Part shown: in pieces, positions 10,334 to 19,409 of the stretch
How the letters are laid out: the number at the start of each line of letters is the position of its first letter
How positions within the stretch are numbered: position 1 is the first letter of the stretch
DNA from: Flavobacterium taihuense
GTDB lineage: Bacteria > Bacteroidota > Bacteroidia > Flavobacteriales > Flavobacteriaceae
Direction: 5' to 3'
DNA: 64,000 nucleotides
Assembly: GCF_019351435.1 (NCBI RefSeq)
Contig: NZ_JAHWYN010000017.1
Coordinates: 40,540-104,539 of the forward strand
The notes under the pieces: generated by a model
Database searches by the model: none
The model's input: the letters and a program-made list of their open reading frames with translations, nothing else
What the model was told of the DNA's origin: nothing
Program-made: the position numbers and the translations under genes

Positions 10334-10705
10334 TTAAACTTTTCGGTAAACACTGCTTAATTTTAAAGCAATGGTTTCATCAAAATAACTCACATTTTTA
10401 ACCTTAACCAAGTTGTCTTCAGTAGTTGTTATATCCAATTCCAAAAGTAATTCCGGTGTTCGAAATGGATTTATCAATGCCATGAACTTAACGTTGGATA
10501 AAGATTGCATAAACAAAGAACTGGCGGTAATTTGTTCCGTCAAATCTTTTATTATTTGCATCATACAAACGCCGGGCATTATTGGATTTCCAGGGAAATG
10601 TCCGTTGAAAACATCGTGTTTTTCATTGATTAAAATCACCACCTTATATTTGGAATCGGCAACGTTTTCTAATGAAATTATAGTATAAAAATCTTTCAAT
10701 AACAT
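10334..10705 (-). CDS. FabZ-like 3-hydroxyacyl-ACP dehydratase, Glu to Gln at active site
   Basis: 123 residues of hotdog fold. The FabZ signature NGHFPGNPIMPGV is intact with the catalytic His at residue 36, but where FabZ enzymes have Glu (PGVLxxEAMAQ) this protein has Gln50 (PGVCMMQII). FabA/FabZ need the acidic residue for dehydration, so this protein may be inactive alone, act as partner of another dehydratase in the cluster, or use a modified chemistry. Aryl-polyene systems are known to use paired dehydratases. It lies four bases after the start-distal neighbour, within the operon. Confidence 0.75.
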   Translation of the reverse strand: MLLKDFYTIISLENVADSKYKVVILINEKHDVFNGHFPGNPIMPGVCMMQIIKDLTEQITASSLFMQSLSNVKFMALINPFRTPELLLELDITTTEDNLVKVKNVSYFDETIALKLSSVYRKV

Positions 10706-10709
10706 AGTT

Positions 10710-11324
10710 TTATTTTACATCAAAAGTATAAGTTCCTCCTAAAGAAAAAACAACATTAGTATGGTTCTCATTAAAATCAACAACAGGAATTATTCCTTTT
10801 TTAACTCTTCCTTCAATTCCAAAATTGCGGGTTAAATTGATCCCCATTCCCAAAACAAAAGCCATATCGACATTCGCATCCGTATTGAAGTTTGTACTTG
10901 TTACAAAATCAAGTGTTGGACCAAAATGCATATTGAATCTATCGTTAAAGGTAAATTTATTCAGAACTTCAAAAGATAAATAATCAACATCTAAGGTAAT
11001 ACTATTATTGGTTGATGATCTGTAAATTGAACCTTGTGATGAATAATCAATCTCAGGTTGCAAAGAATAATATTTGGACAGTTTCAAAGTACCGTAAAAA
11101 CCAATATAAAAGTCCGTTTTAGTTGAATAATCAACAGTCGAAACGCTAGGATAAGCAGGGTCATAGGGATCCGCATAATAGTTATTCCCTTTCGTGAAAT
11201 GACTAAAATTGGCACCTCCCCTTAAACCTGGTCTAAAACTTACCTGAGCTTGTGCTTGCAGCATTCCGAAAAACACAAAAAATAAAATCAGTATTCTTTT
11301 GGTTATTTTATTTCTAAACTTCAT
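10710..11324 (-). CDS. Outer-membrane beta-barrel protein (PorT-like)
   Basis: 204 residues with a signal peptide (ILILFFVFFGMLQAQAQ), then alternating amphipathic strands with aromatic residues (FRPGLRGGANFSHF, TDFYIGFYGTLKLSKYYSLQPEIDYSSQGS), ending in FSLGGTYTFDVK with an aromatic near the C-terminus as expected for an outer-membrane barrel. This is the Bacteroidota outer-membrane beta-barrel (PorT-like) type. Being part of the pigment operon suggests a role in placing flexirubin in the outer membrane. Confidence 0.75.
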   Translation of the reverse strand: MKFRNKITKRILILFFVFFGMLQAQAQVSFRPGLRGGANFSHFTKGNNYYADPYDPAYPSVSTVDYSTKTDFYIGFYGTLKLSKYYSLQPEIDYSSQGSIYRSSTNNSITLDVDYLSFEVLNKFTFNDRFNMHFGPTLDFVTSTNFNTDANVDMAFVLGMGINLTRNFGIEGRVKKGIIPVVDFNENHTNVVFSLGGTYTFDVK

Positions 11325-11338
11325 AATGGTTAATTGGC

Positions 11339-11965
11339 TTATTGGTTAAAATAATTCAGTTCTATTTTTAATTTAATATTTTGATGCTGAATGATAATTC
11401 TTTCAGCAAAAATATTGTTTTCCGAACTATAAAAAAGGTTTATTATTTCTTTTCTTTTCGAAGCATATACAATTTTACTTAATTGATTCGTTGGTTTTGA
11501 AAAGAACAGGTAATTCATTTTGTTTTTATCTAATGCCGAATAAACCTTGTTTTCGGCGTTTTCAAACTGTTCACTAATAGTATAATGACTTCGTAAAAGC
11601 AATCTAAAATCCGTGACTAAGGTGTTTATCAACATTTTCCTGTCCAATTCCTCCAGAATAAAATTGACTTTAAAATCATTCTCAGAAATTTCAAAATCCA
11701 TAAGCTTGTTTCCAAATTCAGTTGTAAACACGACTCTATGTGTGGTTTCATTTATTTTTTTTGCAATAAAAATTCCCGTTAACTCATTACCATATACCGT
11801 AATATTGGCTTTGTAAACATAATCTGTTGCTGGGTTAGAAAAATAAGGCACTTCCATAGACGTTTTATCTAAAGGCATCTTATTGTAGTCTTTCACCACA
11901 TTATTGGTTGAACAGGACGACAAAACAAGAACCAGAATACTACTAATTCGTAAAAGAAGCTTCAT
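11339..11965 (-). CDS. Putative lipoprotein, flexirubin operon
   Basis: 208 residues with a lipoprotein signal (MKLLLRISSILVLVLSSC, Cys18). The mature protein is rich in beta-strand-like segments and resembles small outer-membrane lipoproteins of polyene clusters, but no motif allows a function. The gene overlaps the preceding LolA-like gene by 23 bases, so both are almost certainly co-translated and may act together in delivery of the pigment lipid. Confidence 0.7.
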   Translation of the reverse strand: MKLLLRISSILVLVLSSCSTNNVVKDYNKMPLDKTSMEVPYFSNPATDYVYKANITVYGNELTGIFIAKKINETTHRVVFTTEFGNKLMDFEISENDFKVNFILEELDRKMLINTLVTDFRLLLRSHYTISEQFENAENKVYSALDKNKMNYLFFSKPTNQLSKIVYASKRKEIINLFYSSENNIFAERIIIQHQNIKLKIELNYFNQ

Positions 11966-12578
11966 CGACTTTTGTATTGATTACTTTGTTCTTTAATACA
12001 ATTCGGGTATAATCTGCAGATGATTCAAGCAATTTCACTTGTACAACTGTAGCATCTGCTTTATCAAAAGTCAATTCTATCTGCTTGATGTATTTTTTTA
12101 GAGTGGCATCTTTGGGAATAAACTTGGTTACATTTTGATCTTTATTTTTAAAGTATGATATAGAAAACTCTTTGTCATCAAATAAATCACCACTTACACT
12201 TCCCACAATCAGTTTGTTGATTTTTCCAAATAATTTGCTGTTTCCTATATCTACTGCGCTTTTCTTTCCTTCGTCATTTATCAAAATTTTTCCGTTTTTA
12301 AAAACAATCGAATAGCTGTATGGCTTTTTGTACTGCCAAAGCAATAAATTAGGTTCTTTGAAAACCATTTTACCAGAAGTTTCAATGTCTTTGGATAGGA
12401 AATCAAGATGTTTGTATTGCACAAAATCAGTGCTCAAAGTCTTGATTTTTTTGGAAACCACCGCAACCGATTGTTTGAATACTGCAATTTCGTTTTCACT
12501 CATCTTTTGGTCTTGAGCCAAAGATTTAAAAAGCGAAACATTCAAAAAAATCAGTAATAAGATGTATTTAATTCTCAT
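11943..12578 (-). CDS. LolA-like outer-membrane lipoprotein carrier
   Basis: 211 residues with a signal peptide (YILLLIFLNVSLFKSLA) followed by the LolA/LolB-like half-barrel: STDFVQYKHLDFLSKDIETSGKMVF, then LLWQYKKPYSY. LolA-like proteins shuttle lipidated molecules through the periplasm. In aryl-polyene clusters such proteins are thought to carry the pigment lipid between membranes. It overlaps both neighbours (11 bases with the deacetylase, 23 with the lipoprotein). Confidence 0.8.
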   Translation of the reverse strand: MRIKYILLLIFLNVSLFKSLAQDQKMSENEIAVFKQSVAVVSKKIKTLSTDFVQYKHLDFLSKDIETSGKMVFKEPNLLLWQYKKPYSYSIVFKNGKILINDEGKKSAVDIGNSKLFGKINKLIVGSVSGDLFDDKEFSISYFKNKDQNVTKFIPKDATLKKYIKQIELTFDKADATVVQVKLLESSADYTRIVLKNKVINTKVDEASFTN

Positions 12579-13341
12579 AAGCTTTTATATTCAGCAGTTC
12601 TTCTAATGAAACAACGGCATAATTATTCTGTTGCAAAAACGATAACAATTGTTCTACTACGTTTACCGTTTGAATCGATGTATCATGCAAAAGTACAACT
12701 CCTCCGGGTTTAATTCTTTTTTTAATTCGATCCAAAAGAAACTTTTCGCTTTTGACAACTCCATCCAAAGAACGAATATTCCAACCAATCGTTTTGTGAT
12801 GAGTAACTTCTAATGCTCTTCTAATAGATGGATTGGTAACTCCGTAAGGCGGTCGGAATACTGTTGTTTTCTTACCTGTAACAGATTCAATCAAAGCATC
12901 TGTTTTTTCGATTTCGGCAATGACTTGATCTTTTCCGTAAAAATCAAAAAAAGGAGAATGGCTATAGGAATGATTTCCAATGGTATGCCCCTCTTCTATT
13001 GTTTGCCTCAAAATATCTGGATGCGTTTCAATGTTTTTTCCGATGCAGAAAAAAGTAGCTTTGGCATTGTATTTTTTTAAAATATTCAAAACCAACAGCG
13101 TCATTTCATTTGGTCCATCATCAAAAGTAAGGGCTATTTTTTTTTCAGTTTCTAATGGATTACTGCAATATGTTTTGACATGATAATTGGAGGCAATAAA
13201 TGTAGAACCCCAAAACACAATCAAAAACCAAAGACAAATAACCATTGCAAAATACTTGATTTCTGTCTTTTCAAAAAAGGGTAAGAAAGCGAGCAGCATT
13301 AGAACCAAAACAAAAAAAACTGTTACTATTTTATGTTTCAA
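12568..13341 (-). CDS. Polysaccharide deacetylase (NodB-type)
   Basis: 257 residues. Two N-terminal hydrophobic helices anchor it in the membrane (VTVFFVLVLMLLAFLPFF, MVICLWFLIVFWGSTF). The NodB domain has the metal and catalytic motifs TFDDGP, GNHSYSHS (HxxxH) and RPPYG. It likely removes acetyl groups from a cell-envelope glycan or glycolipid; with the glycosyltransferase upstream it could tailor the sugar or lipid anchor of the pigment. ATGA overlap of four bases with the preceding KS-like gene. Confidence 0.85.
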   Translation of the reverse strand: MKHKIVTVFFVLVLMLLAFLPFFEKTEIKYFAMVICLWFLIVFWGSTFIASNYHVKTYCSNPLETEKKIALTFDDGPNEMTLLVLNILKKYNAKATFFCIGKNIETHPDILRQTIEEGHTIGNHSYSHSPFFDFYGKDQVIAEIEKTDALIESVTGKKTTVFRPPYGVTNPSIRRALEVTHHKTIGWNIRSLDGVVKSEKFLLDRIKKRIKPGGVVLLHDTSIQTVNVVEQLLSFLQQNNYAVVSLEELLNIKAYEN

Positions 13342-14402
13342 CAGCTTGAAATTAAGGTGAAACTATGATCATTTCCATTACGCTGATTGTACAAAAGAAT
13401 TGTTTTATACGCTGGTTTATCCAAAGCATTTAGCTTTACAATGTCAGGAATATTCTGAGTTTGAATAATTTTAGAACCTACCCATAATCCAAATGCGGAA
13501 GCCGTATCGTACTCACCGCTCAAATGTTTGTAATAGACTTGTGGCGTATTTACAAAAGTGGTATTGGACAAATTTTTATAGTACGAATCAGAATCCACGT
13601 CGCCATTATAGCCTAGAACTACAGCATCAACATCCTTCAGTTCAAAATTATTTAATGCTAAAAAAGAAATAATTTTATCTTCAACTTCCGATACATCCAA
13701 TTTATTAAGAATTTCTAAATCCAAAATTTCGGCAATTGTATTTTCTTTTGCTTCATTTTCTAAAGCAAAAAAAGTAGCTCCTTCACCAAAAACAACGCCA
13801 TTGGTTGTTGCCTCTAAAACGGAATAAGGCCCTTGATTTTCTTCCTTTATAAATCCCGCCAATTTAAATAATGACATGGTGTAATCACTTGTTTCATCAA
13901 TTCCTCCAACTAATATAGAAGAAGCTTCTCCTTCCTCAATCTTCATTTTGGCATCAAAAAGAGCCGATTCAAAAGAAACAGAACCGTTAACATACGTCAA
14001 GTTATAGGCTTTACATTGCAATCCCAAAGCAATTTGACCACCAACCGTATTGTGTGTCGATTGAATGAACGAAGTGGGTGTGAGGAACTGTTCATCATTA
14101 TCCAAAATAGCTTTTAGGAACTTCTCAGAGTCTTCGATGCACCCCATTCCCGTTCCGGTAATAATAGCGTCAACCGTTTCTAAATGAGCTACTCTCAAAG
14201 CAAGAGTAGAAGCAACAATTCCATTTTTGACTCCTTTTGCCATTCTTCTGATAGCAACGGGCGGAATAAAGTCTTTGTAGACAGGGGCTTTTAAAGGCAA
14301 AATAATATCATCCTCATTCAATTCTGCTTCTTCCAAAAAAATAGTATCGAACGTTTTTTGAGCAGAAATACAACCTAATCCATTGATATATGTCTTTTTC
14401 AT
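13338..14402 (-). CDS. KS-like chain-length-factor protein lacking active-site Cys
   Basis: About 354 residues from the ATG at 14402, which overlaps the previous KS stop as ATGA; an upstream in-frame start would add ten residues inside that gene. The thiolase fold of FabF-type synthases is recognisable, but the nucleophile region reads TYVNGSVSFESA, with Ser where the partner KS has Cys. The two histidine motifs (HGTATP, GHTLA) are replaced by YNGDVDSD and SGEYDTA. It therefore resembles a chain-length factor that pairs with the adjacent KS, as ApeO:ApeC does in aryl-polyene PKSs. Confidence 0.8.
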   Translation of the reverse strand: MKKTYINGLGCISAQKTFDTIFLEEAELNEDDIILPLKAPVYKDFIPPVAIRRMAKGVKNGIVASTLALRVAHLETVDAIITGTGMGCIEDSEKFLKAILDNDEQFLTPTSFIQSTHNTVGGQIALGLQCKAYNLTYVNGSVSFESALFDAKMKIEEGEASSILVGGIDETSDYTMSLFKLAGFIKEENQGPYSVLEATTNGVVFGEGATFFALENEAKENTIAEILDLEILNKLDVSEVEDKIISFLALNNFELKDVDAVVLGYNGDVDSDSYYKNLSNTTFVNTPQVYYKHLSGEYDTASAFGLWVGSKIIQTQNIPDIVKLNALDKPAYKTILLYNQRNGNDHSFTLISSC

Positions 14403-15601
14403 TCGCTTTTTGAAAATATAAGAGTCGAACAATTCCCTCCAAATCCAAAAGAATTAGAAAGTACGTGTTCTATAGTTGCATGTTTTAAAGTCGTTTGTGG
14501 CACCAAACTAAATTCTTCCATTGGCGTTTTAAAATTCAGGTTCGGGAAAACTACATTATTCTGAATGGCCAACACGCTATACACCGCTTCAATAGCAGCG
14601 GCAGCAGCCAAAGTATGACCTGTAAAAGGTTTGGTTGAACTAAAATCAGGTACTTTATTTTCGCCAAACAATCGAACAATCGCCCTACCTTCCGATAAAT
14701 CATTATTAGGTGTTGCTGTACCGTGAACATTGATATAATCGATTTGTTCCGGTTGCAACTGGGCTATTTTAAAAGCTTTTTCCATTGCCAGAAAAGCACC
14801 ATCTCCATTTTCGGAAGAAGCAGTTTGATGAAAAGCATCGTTGGCATTTCCATAACCGGAAACTCTTGCCAATACTTTTTTATTTTCTTTTTTGACCAAT
14901 TCATCGGATTCTAGTACCAAATAGGCGGCAGCTTCACCGAGATTCAAACCTGTTCGTTCATTATCAAACGGTTTATTGTAGTCCTCGGATAAAATCATAA
15001 GCGTTTTGAAACCATTAATGGTGAACTTAGACAAGGCATCGGTTCCACCAACAATTACGCGATCCAGTTTCCCCGATTTTATCAAACGAGCACCCAACAT
15101 AATTGCATTGGCAGCAGAAGAACAGGCTGTACTAATGGTAGTAACCATCCCTTTCAATCCCAATTCACTGGCAATTTTATCGGTATTATCACCTGCATTA
15201 TGACTACTAATGTATTTTACAACTTCGGGATTATCAAAATATTCGTGATAGTAGCGTTCCGTCATATCCATTCCACCCACACTCGTAGCAGAAATCAATC
15301 CAGTTCTGTATTCATTAATCAAAGTTATGCCAGCATTTTTCACCGCTTGTTTAGCCGCAATAGTACCCAACATAGCCGTTCTGGAAAAATTATTATCTTC
15401 TCCTAATTGCAATTCTTCAATTAACTCCTGATTGGTTTTTTTAATTTCCCCAACCTTTATCACATCAGCATGCACTGTCGCAATATTTTCGATAGTAGTA
15501 ATTCCAATTTGACTATTTAGCAATGCATTGTAATTTTCCTCAACCGAATTCCCGATTGAAGAAATAATACCCATTCCTGTTATGGCAACTCCTTTATACA
15601 T
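14399..15601 (-). CDS. Beta-ketoacyl-ACP synthase (FabF-like, aryl-polyene elongating KS)
   Basis: 400 residues, complete KS II fold. The catalytic Cys160 lies in TISTACSSAAN, and the two histidines in HGTATP and GHTLAAAAAIEA are present. It probably elongates the aryl starter with malonyl units as the active half of a KS:CLF dimer with the next gene, to which it is coupled by an ATGA overlap. A short TTTTAGATTGCAGA repeat lies just upstream, which may separate this block from the ACP gene transcriptionally or only be an insertion. Confidence 0.88.
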   Translation of the reverse strand: MYKGVAITGMGIISSIGNSVEENYNALLNSQIGITTIENIATVHADVIKVGEIKKTNQELIEELQLGEDNNFSRTAMLGTIAAKQAVKNAGITLINEYRTGLISATSVGGMDMTERYYHEYFDNPEVVKYISSHNAGDNTDKIASELGLKGMVTTISTACSSAANAIMLGARLIKSGKLDRVIVGGTDALSKFTINGFKTLMILSEDYNKPFDNERTGLNLGEAAAYLVLESDELVKKENKKVLARVSGYGNANDAFHQTASSENGDGAFLAMEKAFKIAQLQPEQIDYINVHGTATPNNDLSEGRAIVRLFGENKVPDFSSTKPFTGHTLAAAAAIEAVYSVLAIQNNVVFPNLNFKTPMEEFSLVPQTTLKHATIEHVLSNSFGFGGNCSTLIFSKSE

Positions 15602-15602
15602 T

Positions 15603-15665
15603 TTAGATTTTAGATTGCAGATTTTAGATTGCAGATTTTAGATTAATTTTAGATTCCAATTAATC
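15603..15665. repeat. TTTTAGATTGCAGA-type intergenic repeat
   Basis: Tandem near-copies of TTTTAGATTGCAGA fill the gap between the KS and the ACP. The same unit occurs at about 27966, 49815, 54426 and 58250. It is a dispersed low-complexity repeat; no coding or structural role is apparent. Confidence 0.7.
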
Positions 15666-15694
15666 TAAAATCCACACTCAAAATTCTAAAATTA

Positions 15695-15952
15695 TTACTT
15701 AACTCTGTTTTCAGAAATATAAGCAGCCATAGTCTCTATAGACTTAAAAATAGTTTTTCCTTCTTTTGGGTCAACCAATTTGATGCCATAATCTTTATCT
15801 AGCATTACTATAAGTTCCAACGCATCAATTGAATCAAGTCCCAATCCGTCGCCAAATAAAGCATCATCATCATTTATATCTGCTATTGCAATATCTTCCA
15901 AGTTTAAAACTTCAATGATTTTACTTTTTAATTCTTGCTTTAATGCTTCCAT
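15695..15952 (-). CDS. Acyl carrier protein
   Basis: 85 residues from the ATG at 15952; an upstream in-frame start would add a 39-residue basic extension overlapping the previous gene and is rejected. The phosphopantetheine site GLDSIDALE has Ser41, and the sequence has the acidic helix pattern of a type II ACP. It starts two bases after the stop of the KS-like gene. It is one of two ACPs in the cluster; by position it probably carries the growing aryl polyene. Confidence 0.9.
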   Translation of the reverse strand: MEALKQELKSKIIEVLNLEDIAIADINDDDALFGDGLGLDSIDALELIVMLDKDYGIKLVDPKEGKTIFKSIETMAAYISENRVK

Positions 15953-15954
15953 AA

Positions 15955-16572
15955 TTATTGTTTGTATAATTTTTTTAATAATTCTTGATTTTGTTCTAAT
16001 TTGCCTTGAGTATCTATTAAATACAAAAAGGCTTTGTAATCTTCCTTGTAATATTCGACCCAACCACACAGTACTTTATCTGCTTTTTGGGCTTCCAAAA
16101 GTATGTTGCTGTATTTCTCCATAAATTCAGGGTTGTAATCCGCAAATATAAAGAAAGAATTTTCGCTTTTCAATCGATGTTTGATACTAATTTCGCCCAA
16201 ACAAATATTAGGCAACGTATAAACAAAAACGGCAGGACTTGGATAATAATTTTCTGGATCAGAAATTGAATCTTGATATTTCACATCGGTATCCAAACTT
16301 GATGATTTATTGGCAAAGACTAATGCTGTATTGTTTTCTATTTCAGAATCATCTTCATTTTTCAAAAGCAATTCTGCTCCAAGAAAAGCCAATTTGCTCA
16401 AATTATCCATTTTAAAAAACTTAGGATAATTCATTTCCAAATGCTGATACGCTTTCTTCGAAAAATCAGAAAACACAGTCGGTTCAGTATCGAAAACAAT
16501 TTCTCCATTCAGCGAAATTTGATTATTCTGAATCGTACAAAAAGATTTTATATAGGTTTTATTTACTGTCAT
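15955..16572 (-). CDS. Truncated ketosynthase-like protein
   Basis: 205 residues, about half the length of a ketosynthase. The segment SPAVFVYTLPNICLGEISIKH is typical of KS-like proteins annotated as 3-oxoacyl-ACP synthase in flexirubin and aryl-polyene clusters, but there is no catalytic Cys or His motif. It may be a structural partner of a KS. It shares one base with the upstream KS gene and is followed immediately by the ACP, so the three are likely made together. Confidence 0.65.
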   Translation of the reverse strand: MTVNKTYIKSFCTIQNNQISLNGEIVFDTEPTVFSDFSKKAYQHLEMNYPKFFKMDNLSKLAFLGAELLLKNEDDSEIENNTALVFANKSSSLDTDVKYQDSISDPENYYPSPAVFVYTLPNICLGEISIKHRLKSENSFFIFADYNPEFMEKYSNILLEAQKADKVLCGWVEYYKEDYKAFLYLIDTQGKLEQNQELLKKLYKQ

Positions 16573-17702
16573 TAGTTTACTTTTTCGAATAAAACTGCCG
16601 TATTACAACCACCAAAACCAGAAGCTGTTTTTAGAAAATAACGAATCTTTTTATCCTCATTTTTTTCTATAATATGAATTGGCTGACTCACTCCAATAGT
16701 GTCAAAACCCAAGGAAATAAACAATTTACTTTCCTGCACCGATTCAATTCCGATAACGGTTTCTAATAATCCCGAAGCTCCCAATGTGTGCCCATAAAAC
16801 CCTTTCATACTATTAACAGGGACATTTTCAAGACCTAATCTGTTCAAAGCTATGGCTTCCATTTCGTCATTAAAAGGAGTTGCTGTGCCGTGAGCCGAAA
16901 TAAAATCAATTTGATTACTATTTATTTTGGCTTCCGTCAAAGCACTTTGAATGCTTCTAAAAAGTCCTTCTCCAGTTCTCGAAGGTCCCGAAATATGATT
17001 TGCGTCGTTGATGGAGCCATCTCCAATCACCTTTATTTTGGCATTTTCTTTATTAGAAGAAACCAAAACTGCAGCTGCCGCTTCTCCCAATGTCACTCCT
17101 GTTCGGTTTATTGAATATGGTTTGCAAGGCAAATCGCTCATCGCCTGAAAAGAATTAAATCCTGATACTATAAATTTTGAAATTTCATCACCTGCCACTA
17201 TGAATACATTATCATAGACATCTGCCTGAATCAATCTTTTGGCCACTGAAACTGCCAATATTCCCGAAACACAAGCATTAGAAACTACAATCGGTTCCGT
17301 ATTGAATCCGAAGAAATTAGCAACCATTCTAGCCAATTGATGCAAATAAGCAGACTCTATCTTTTGATTTTCTAAAGCCTTAACATTTCCTTTTGTAGTT
17401 GAAAGTATAAAAGCGGTTCGTTCATTTAAAATAACTTTAGACTTTTTGATGATGGGTTCCAAAGCCAAAATCATCATTTTCTCTAATCTGGAATAGTTCG
17501 TGGCCGAAGTCACTTTGGCGAAAGCCAAATTCAAATCTACATCATTAATTATAGAAGCATAAAAAGGCACATTAAACAACATTGGTTTATCGTGCAATTG
17601 AATACCAGAAACTTCATCATCAATATTTTTTATATTGGCAGCCACATCAAACCCAATGGGCGTAATACAATTCGTTTCGGTTATATATACTTCTTTTATC
17701 AT
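16572..17702 (-). CDS. Beta-ketoacyl-ACP synthase (FabF-like)
   Basis: 376 residues from the ATG at 17702, which overlaps the thioesterase stop as ATGA; an upstream in-frame start would add ten residues. Active-site Cys144 in VVSNACVSGILA, plus SAHGTATPFND and GHTLGASGLLE, give a complete Cys-His-His set. It is one of three catalytically complete FabF-like synthases in the operon, probably the initiating or a specialised elongating enzyme; which of the Ape-type roles it has cannot be assigned without phylogeny. Confidence 0.85.
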   Translation of the reverse strand: MIKEVYITETNCITPIGFDVAANIKNIDDEVSGIQLHDKPMLFNVPFYASIINDVDLNLAFAKVTSATNYSRLEKMMILALEPIIKKSKVILNERTAFILSTTKGNVKALENQKIESAYLHQLARMVANFFGFNTEPIVVSNACVSGILAVSVAKRLIQADVYDNVFIVAGDEISKFIVSGFNSFQAMSDLPCKPYSINRTGVTLGEAAAAVLVSSNKENAKIKVIGDGSINDANHISGPSRTGEGLFRSIQSALTEAKINSNQIDFISAHGTATPFNDEMEAIALNRLGLENVPVNSMKGFYGHTLGASGLLETVIGIESVQESKLFISLGFDTIGVSQPIHIIEKNEDKKIRYFLKTASGFGGCNTAVLFEKVN

Positions 17703-18151
17703 TCTTTTATCAAACCTACTTTTCGCTTCCATTCTTCAAAAAATGGAGGATTTGTCAACATTAATTCACCTTGGTTATCCAAAAAAACTTGAACGGTTTC
17801 CCCAGTACAGGCAATTTCATTTTTGGTATCAAATATTCTGTATCTAAAAATCATTTTGGCAGCTGGCGTATCAACGATAGTTGTCTCTATGCGAGCTACA
17901 TCGCCGTAACGCAGCGATAATTTATGTTCACAAGACGATTTTACAATGGGTGTAGTATAACCACTATCAGCAATATCCAAATAAGAAATTCCATGATGAC
18001 GACCGAAAGCTTCTCTTCCATCTTCAAAATAGGTAATATAATAGCCGTGCCACACTATTCCAAGCGGGTCAGTTTCATTGAATCGTACTCGAATCTCTTC
18101 TGAAACAGTCAAGTCGGTTGCCTCTTTATACAGCTCTTTTCTTCTTATCAT
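17699..18151 (-). CDS. Acyl-CoA/ACP thioesterase (4HBT hotdog)
   Basis: 150 residues of the YbgC/4-hydroxybenzoyl-CoA thioesterase type: VRFNETDPLGIVWHGYYITYFEDGREAF contains the conserved catalytic Asp and the following Trp-His-Gly. It probably hydrolyses thioesters, either releasing the polyene or editing aberrant ACP-bound chains. It overlaps the ABC permease gene by 26 bases and the KS by four. Confidence 0.85.
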   Translation of the reverse strand: MIRRKELYKEATDLTVSEEIRVRFNETDPLGIVWHGYYITYFEDGREAFGRHHGISYLDIADSGYTTPIVKSSCEHKLSLRYGDVARIETTIVDTPAAKMIFRYRIFDTKNEIACTGETVQVFLDNQGELMLTNPPFFEEWKRKVGLIKE

Positions 18152-19409
18152 ACAGCAATGCTAACGTTGTGGTAACTACGAAAAATAAAAATAATAAAAA
18201 TAACTCTGGAACCAAATCCCAAAATGTTGCGTTGCGCAAAAGCACATCATAAAATGCTTCTAGTCCCCAGTTCATTGGTGAGGATTGTGCAATGATTTGC
18301 ATTATTTTTGGCATCGCAAATACAGGAACCCACACTCCGCCTATTGCCGCCAAAATAATCACTGCTGTAGCACCAAAAGGAGCTGATTGCTCTTGTGTTT
18401 TGGCAATGGTTCCCAACAATATACCGAATCCTATCGCCGCTAAACCTGAAAACAAAGCAACAATACTCATCAAAATAAGATGTCCTTCTACATTAAGCGC
18501 TGGTAATCCTAAATGTGGAAACAAAAATATGGCAACAGCAACCATCATGTAAAACTGAATCAAGCAAATGATTAAATACATAACTGTTTTGCCAGCCAAA
18601 ACAATTTTATTGGAAACAGGATTTGTACGCAATCGAATAAAAGTACCTTGTGTTTTTTCCTTCACCATATTGATTGACAAAGGAATTACAATGAAAAATA
18701 TTGCAAAAAGTGTCCAAGCAGGTACATTATGCTGTACCGAGTTTGGTCTAATCTCTTTATTGTTGATTTTAGGAACAATTTCTTTGAACGTAATAAAACT
18801 TTTCTGCTCAAATTTAGCATCCTCCTCCCCTAATTGCTCTTGAAAAGTAGTATAGATTGATTTGGTTTCAATTTGAGAAATCATTTTGTCAATCCCATTC
18901 ATCACGCCGCTTTTAAAACTCAATTGCACAGCAGGGTCAAAATAGAGTTTAACTTCTTTTTGATCAACCAATTTAGTATTTGATTTTGTTGCCAAAGAAT
19001 CAGCAAAGCCCAAACTACTGACAATCTTTTGGACATTCTGATCAATCTTGGCTTGCAAATCGGTACTTAAATGAGATGGAATAATAATTGCCAACTGGTA
19101 TTTTCCTTTAAAAACAGCTTCCTTGGCGACAGCCTCCGTAATTGGTGTAGCATCTAAGCTGGTTACTACGCTAAAAACGTTGCTTTTTTGCAAATTATCA
19201 AAAATCGTTTTGGAGACATTTCCTTTGTCATAATCGACCAAAAGAATTGGAATTTTGACATCATTCTCTTTTTTATAGCTGCTGTCTTGAATGAGCGTAA
19301 CCGTTATAATTAACACCAATGGCATTAAAAATAGCGTAACTACGCCTCCCATATCTCGTTTCAACAACAAGAATTCTTTATAAACAGACATCCAAAGTTT
19401 ATATAGCAT
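18126..19409 (-). CDS. ABC-2 type transporter permease
   Basis: 427 residues with one N-terminal membrane helix (GVVTLFLMPLVLIITVTLI), a long extracytoplasmic domain of about 180 residues, then five hydrophobic helices from about residue 230. This is the ABC-2 (YhgE/DrrB-like) layout. It overlaps the ATPase gene by 11 bases and forms the exporter with it. Cargo is presumably a flexirubin precursor or related lipid, inferred only from context. Confidence 0.85.
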   Translation of the reverse strand: MLYKLWMSVYKEFLLLKRDMGGVVTLFLMPLVLIITVTLIQDSSYKKENDVKIPILLVDYDKGNVSKTIFDNLQKSNVFSVVTSLDATPITEAVAKEAVFKGKYQLAIIIPSHLSTDLQAKIDQNVQKIVSSLGFADSLATKSNTKLVDQKEVKLYFDPAVQLSFKSGVMNGIDKMISQIETKSIYTTFQEQLGEEDAKFEQKSFITFKEIVPKINNKEIRPNSVQHNVPAWTLFAIFFIVIPLSINMVKEKTQGTFIRLRTNPVSNKIVLAGKTVMYLIICLIQFYMMVAVAIFLFPHLGLPALNVEGHLILMSIVALFSGLAAIGFGILLGTIAKTQEQSAPFGATAVIILAAIGGVWVPVFAMPKIMQIIAQSSPMNWGLEAFYDVLLRNATFWDLVPELFLLFLFFVVTTTLALLYDKKKRAV

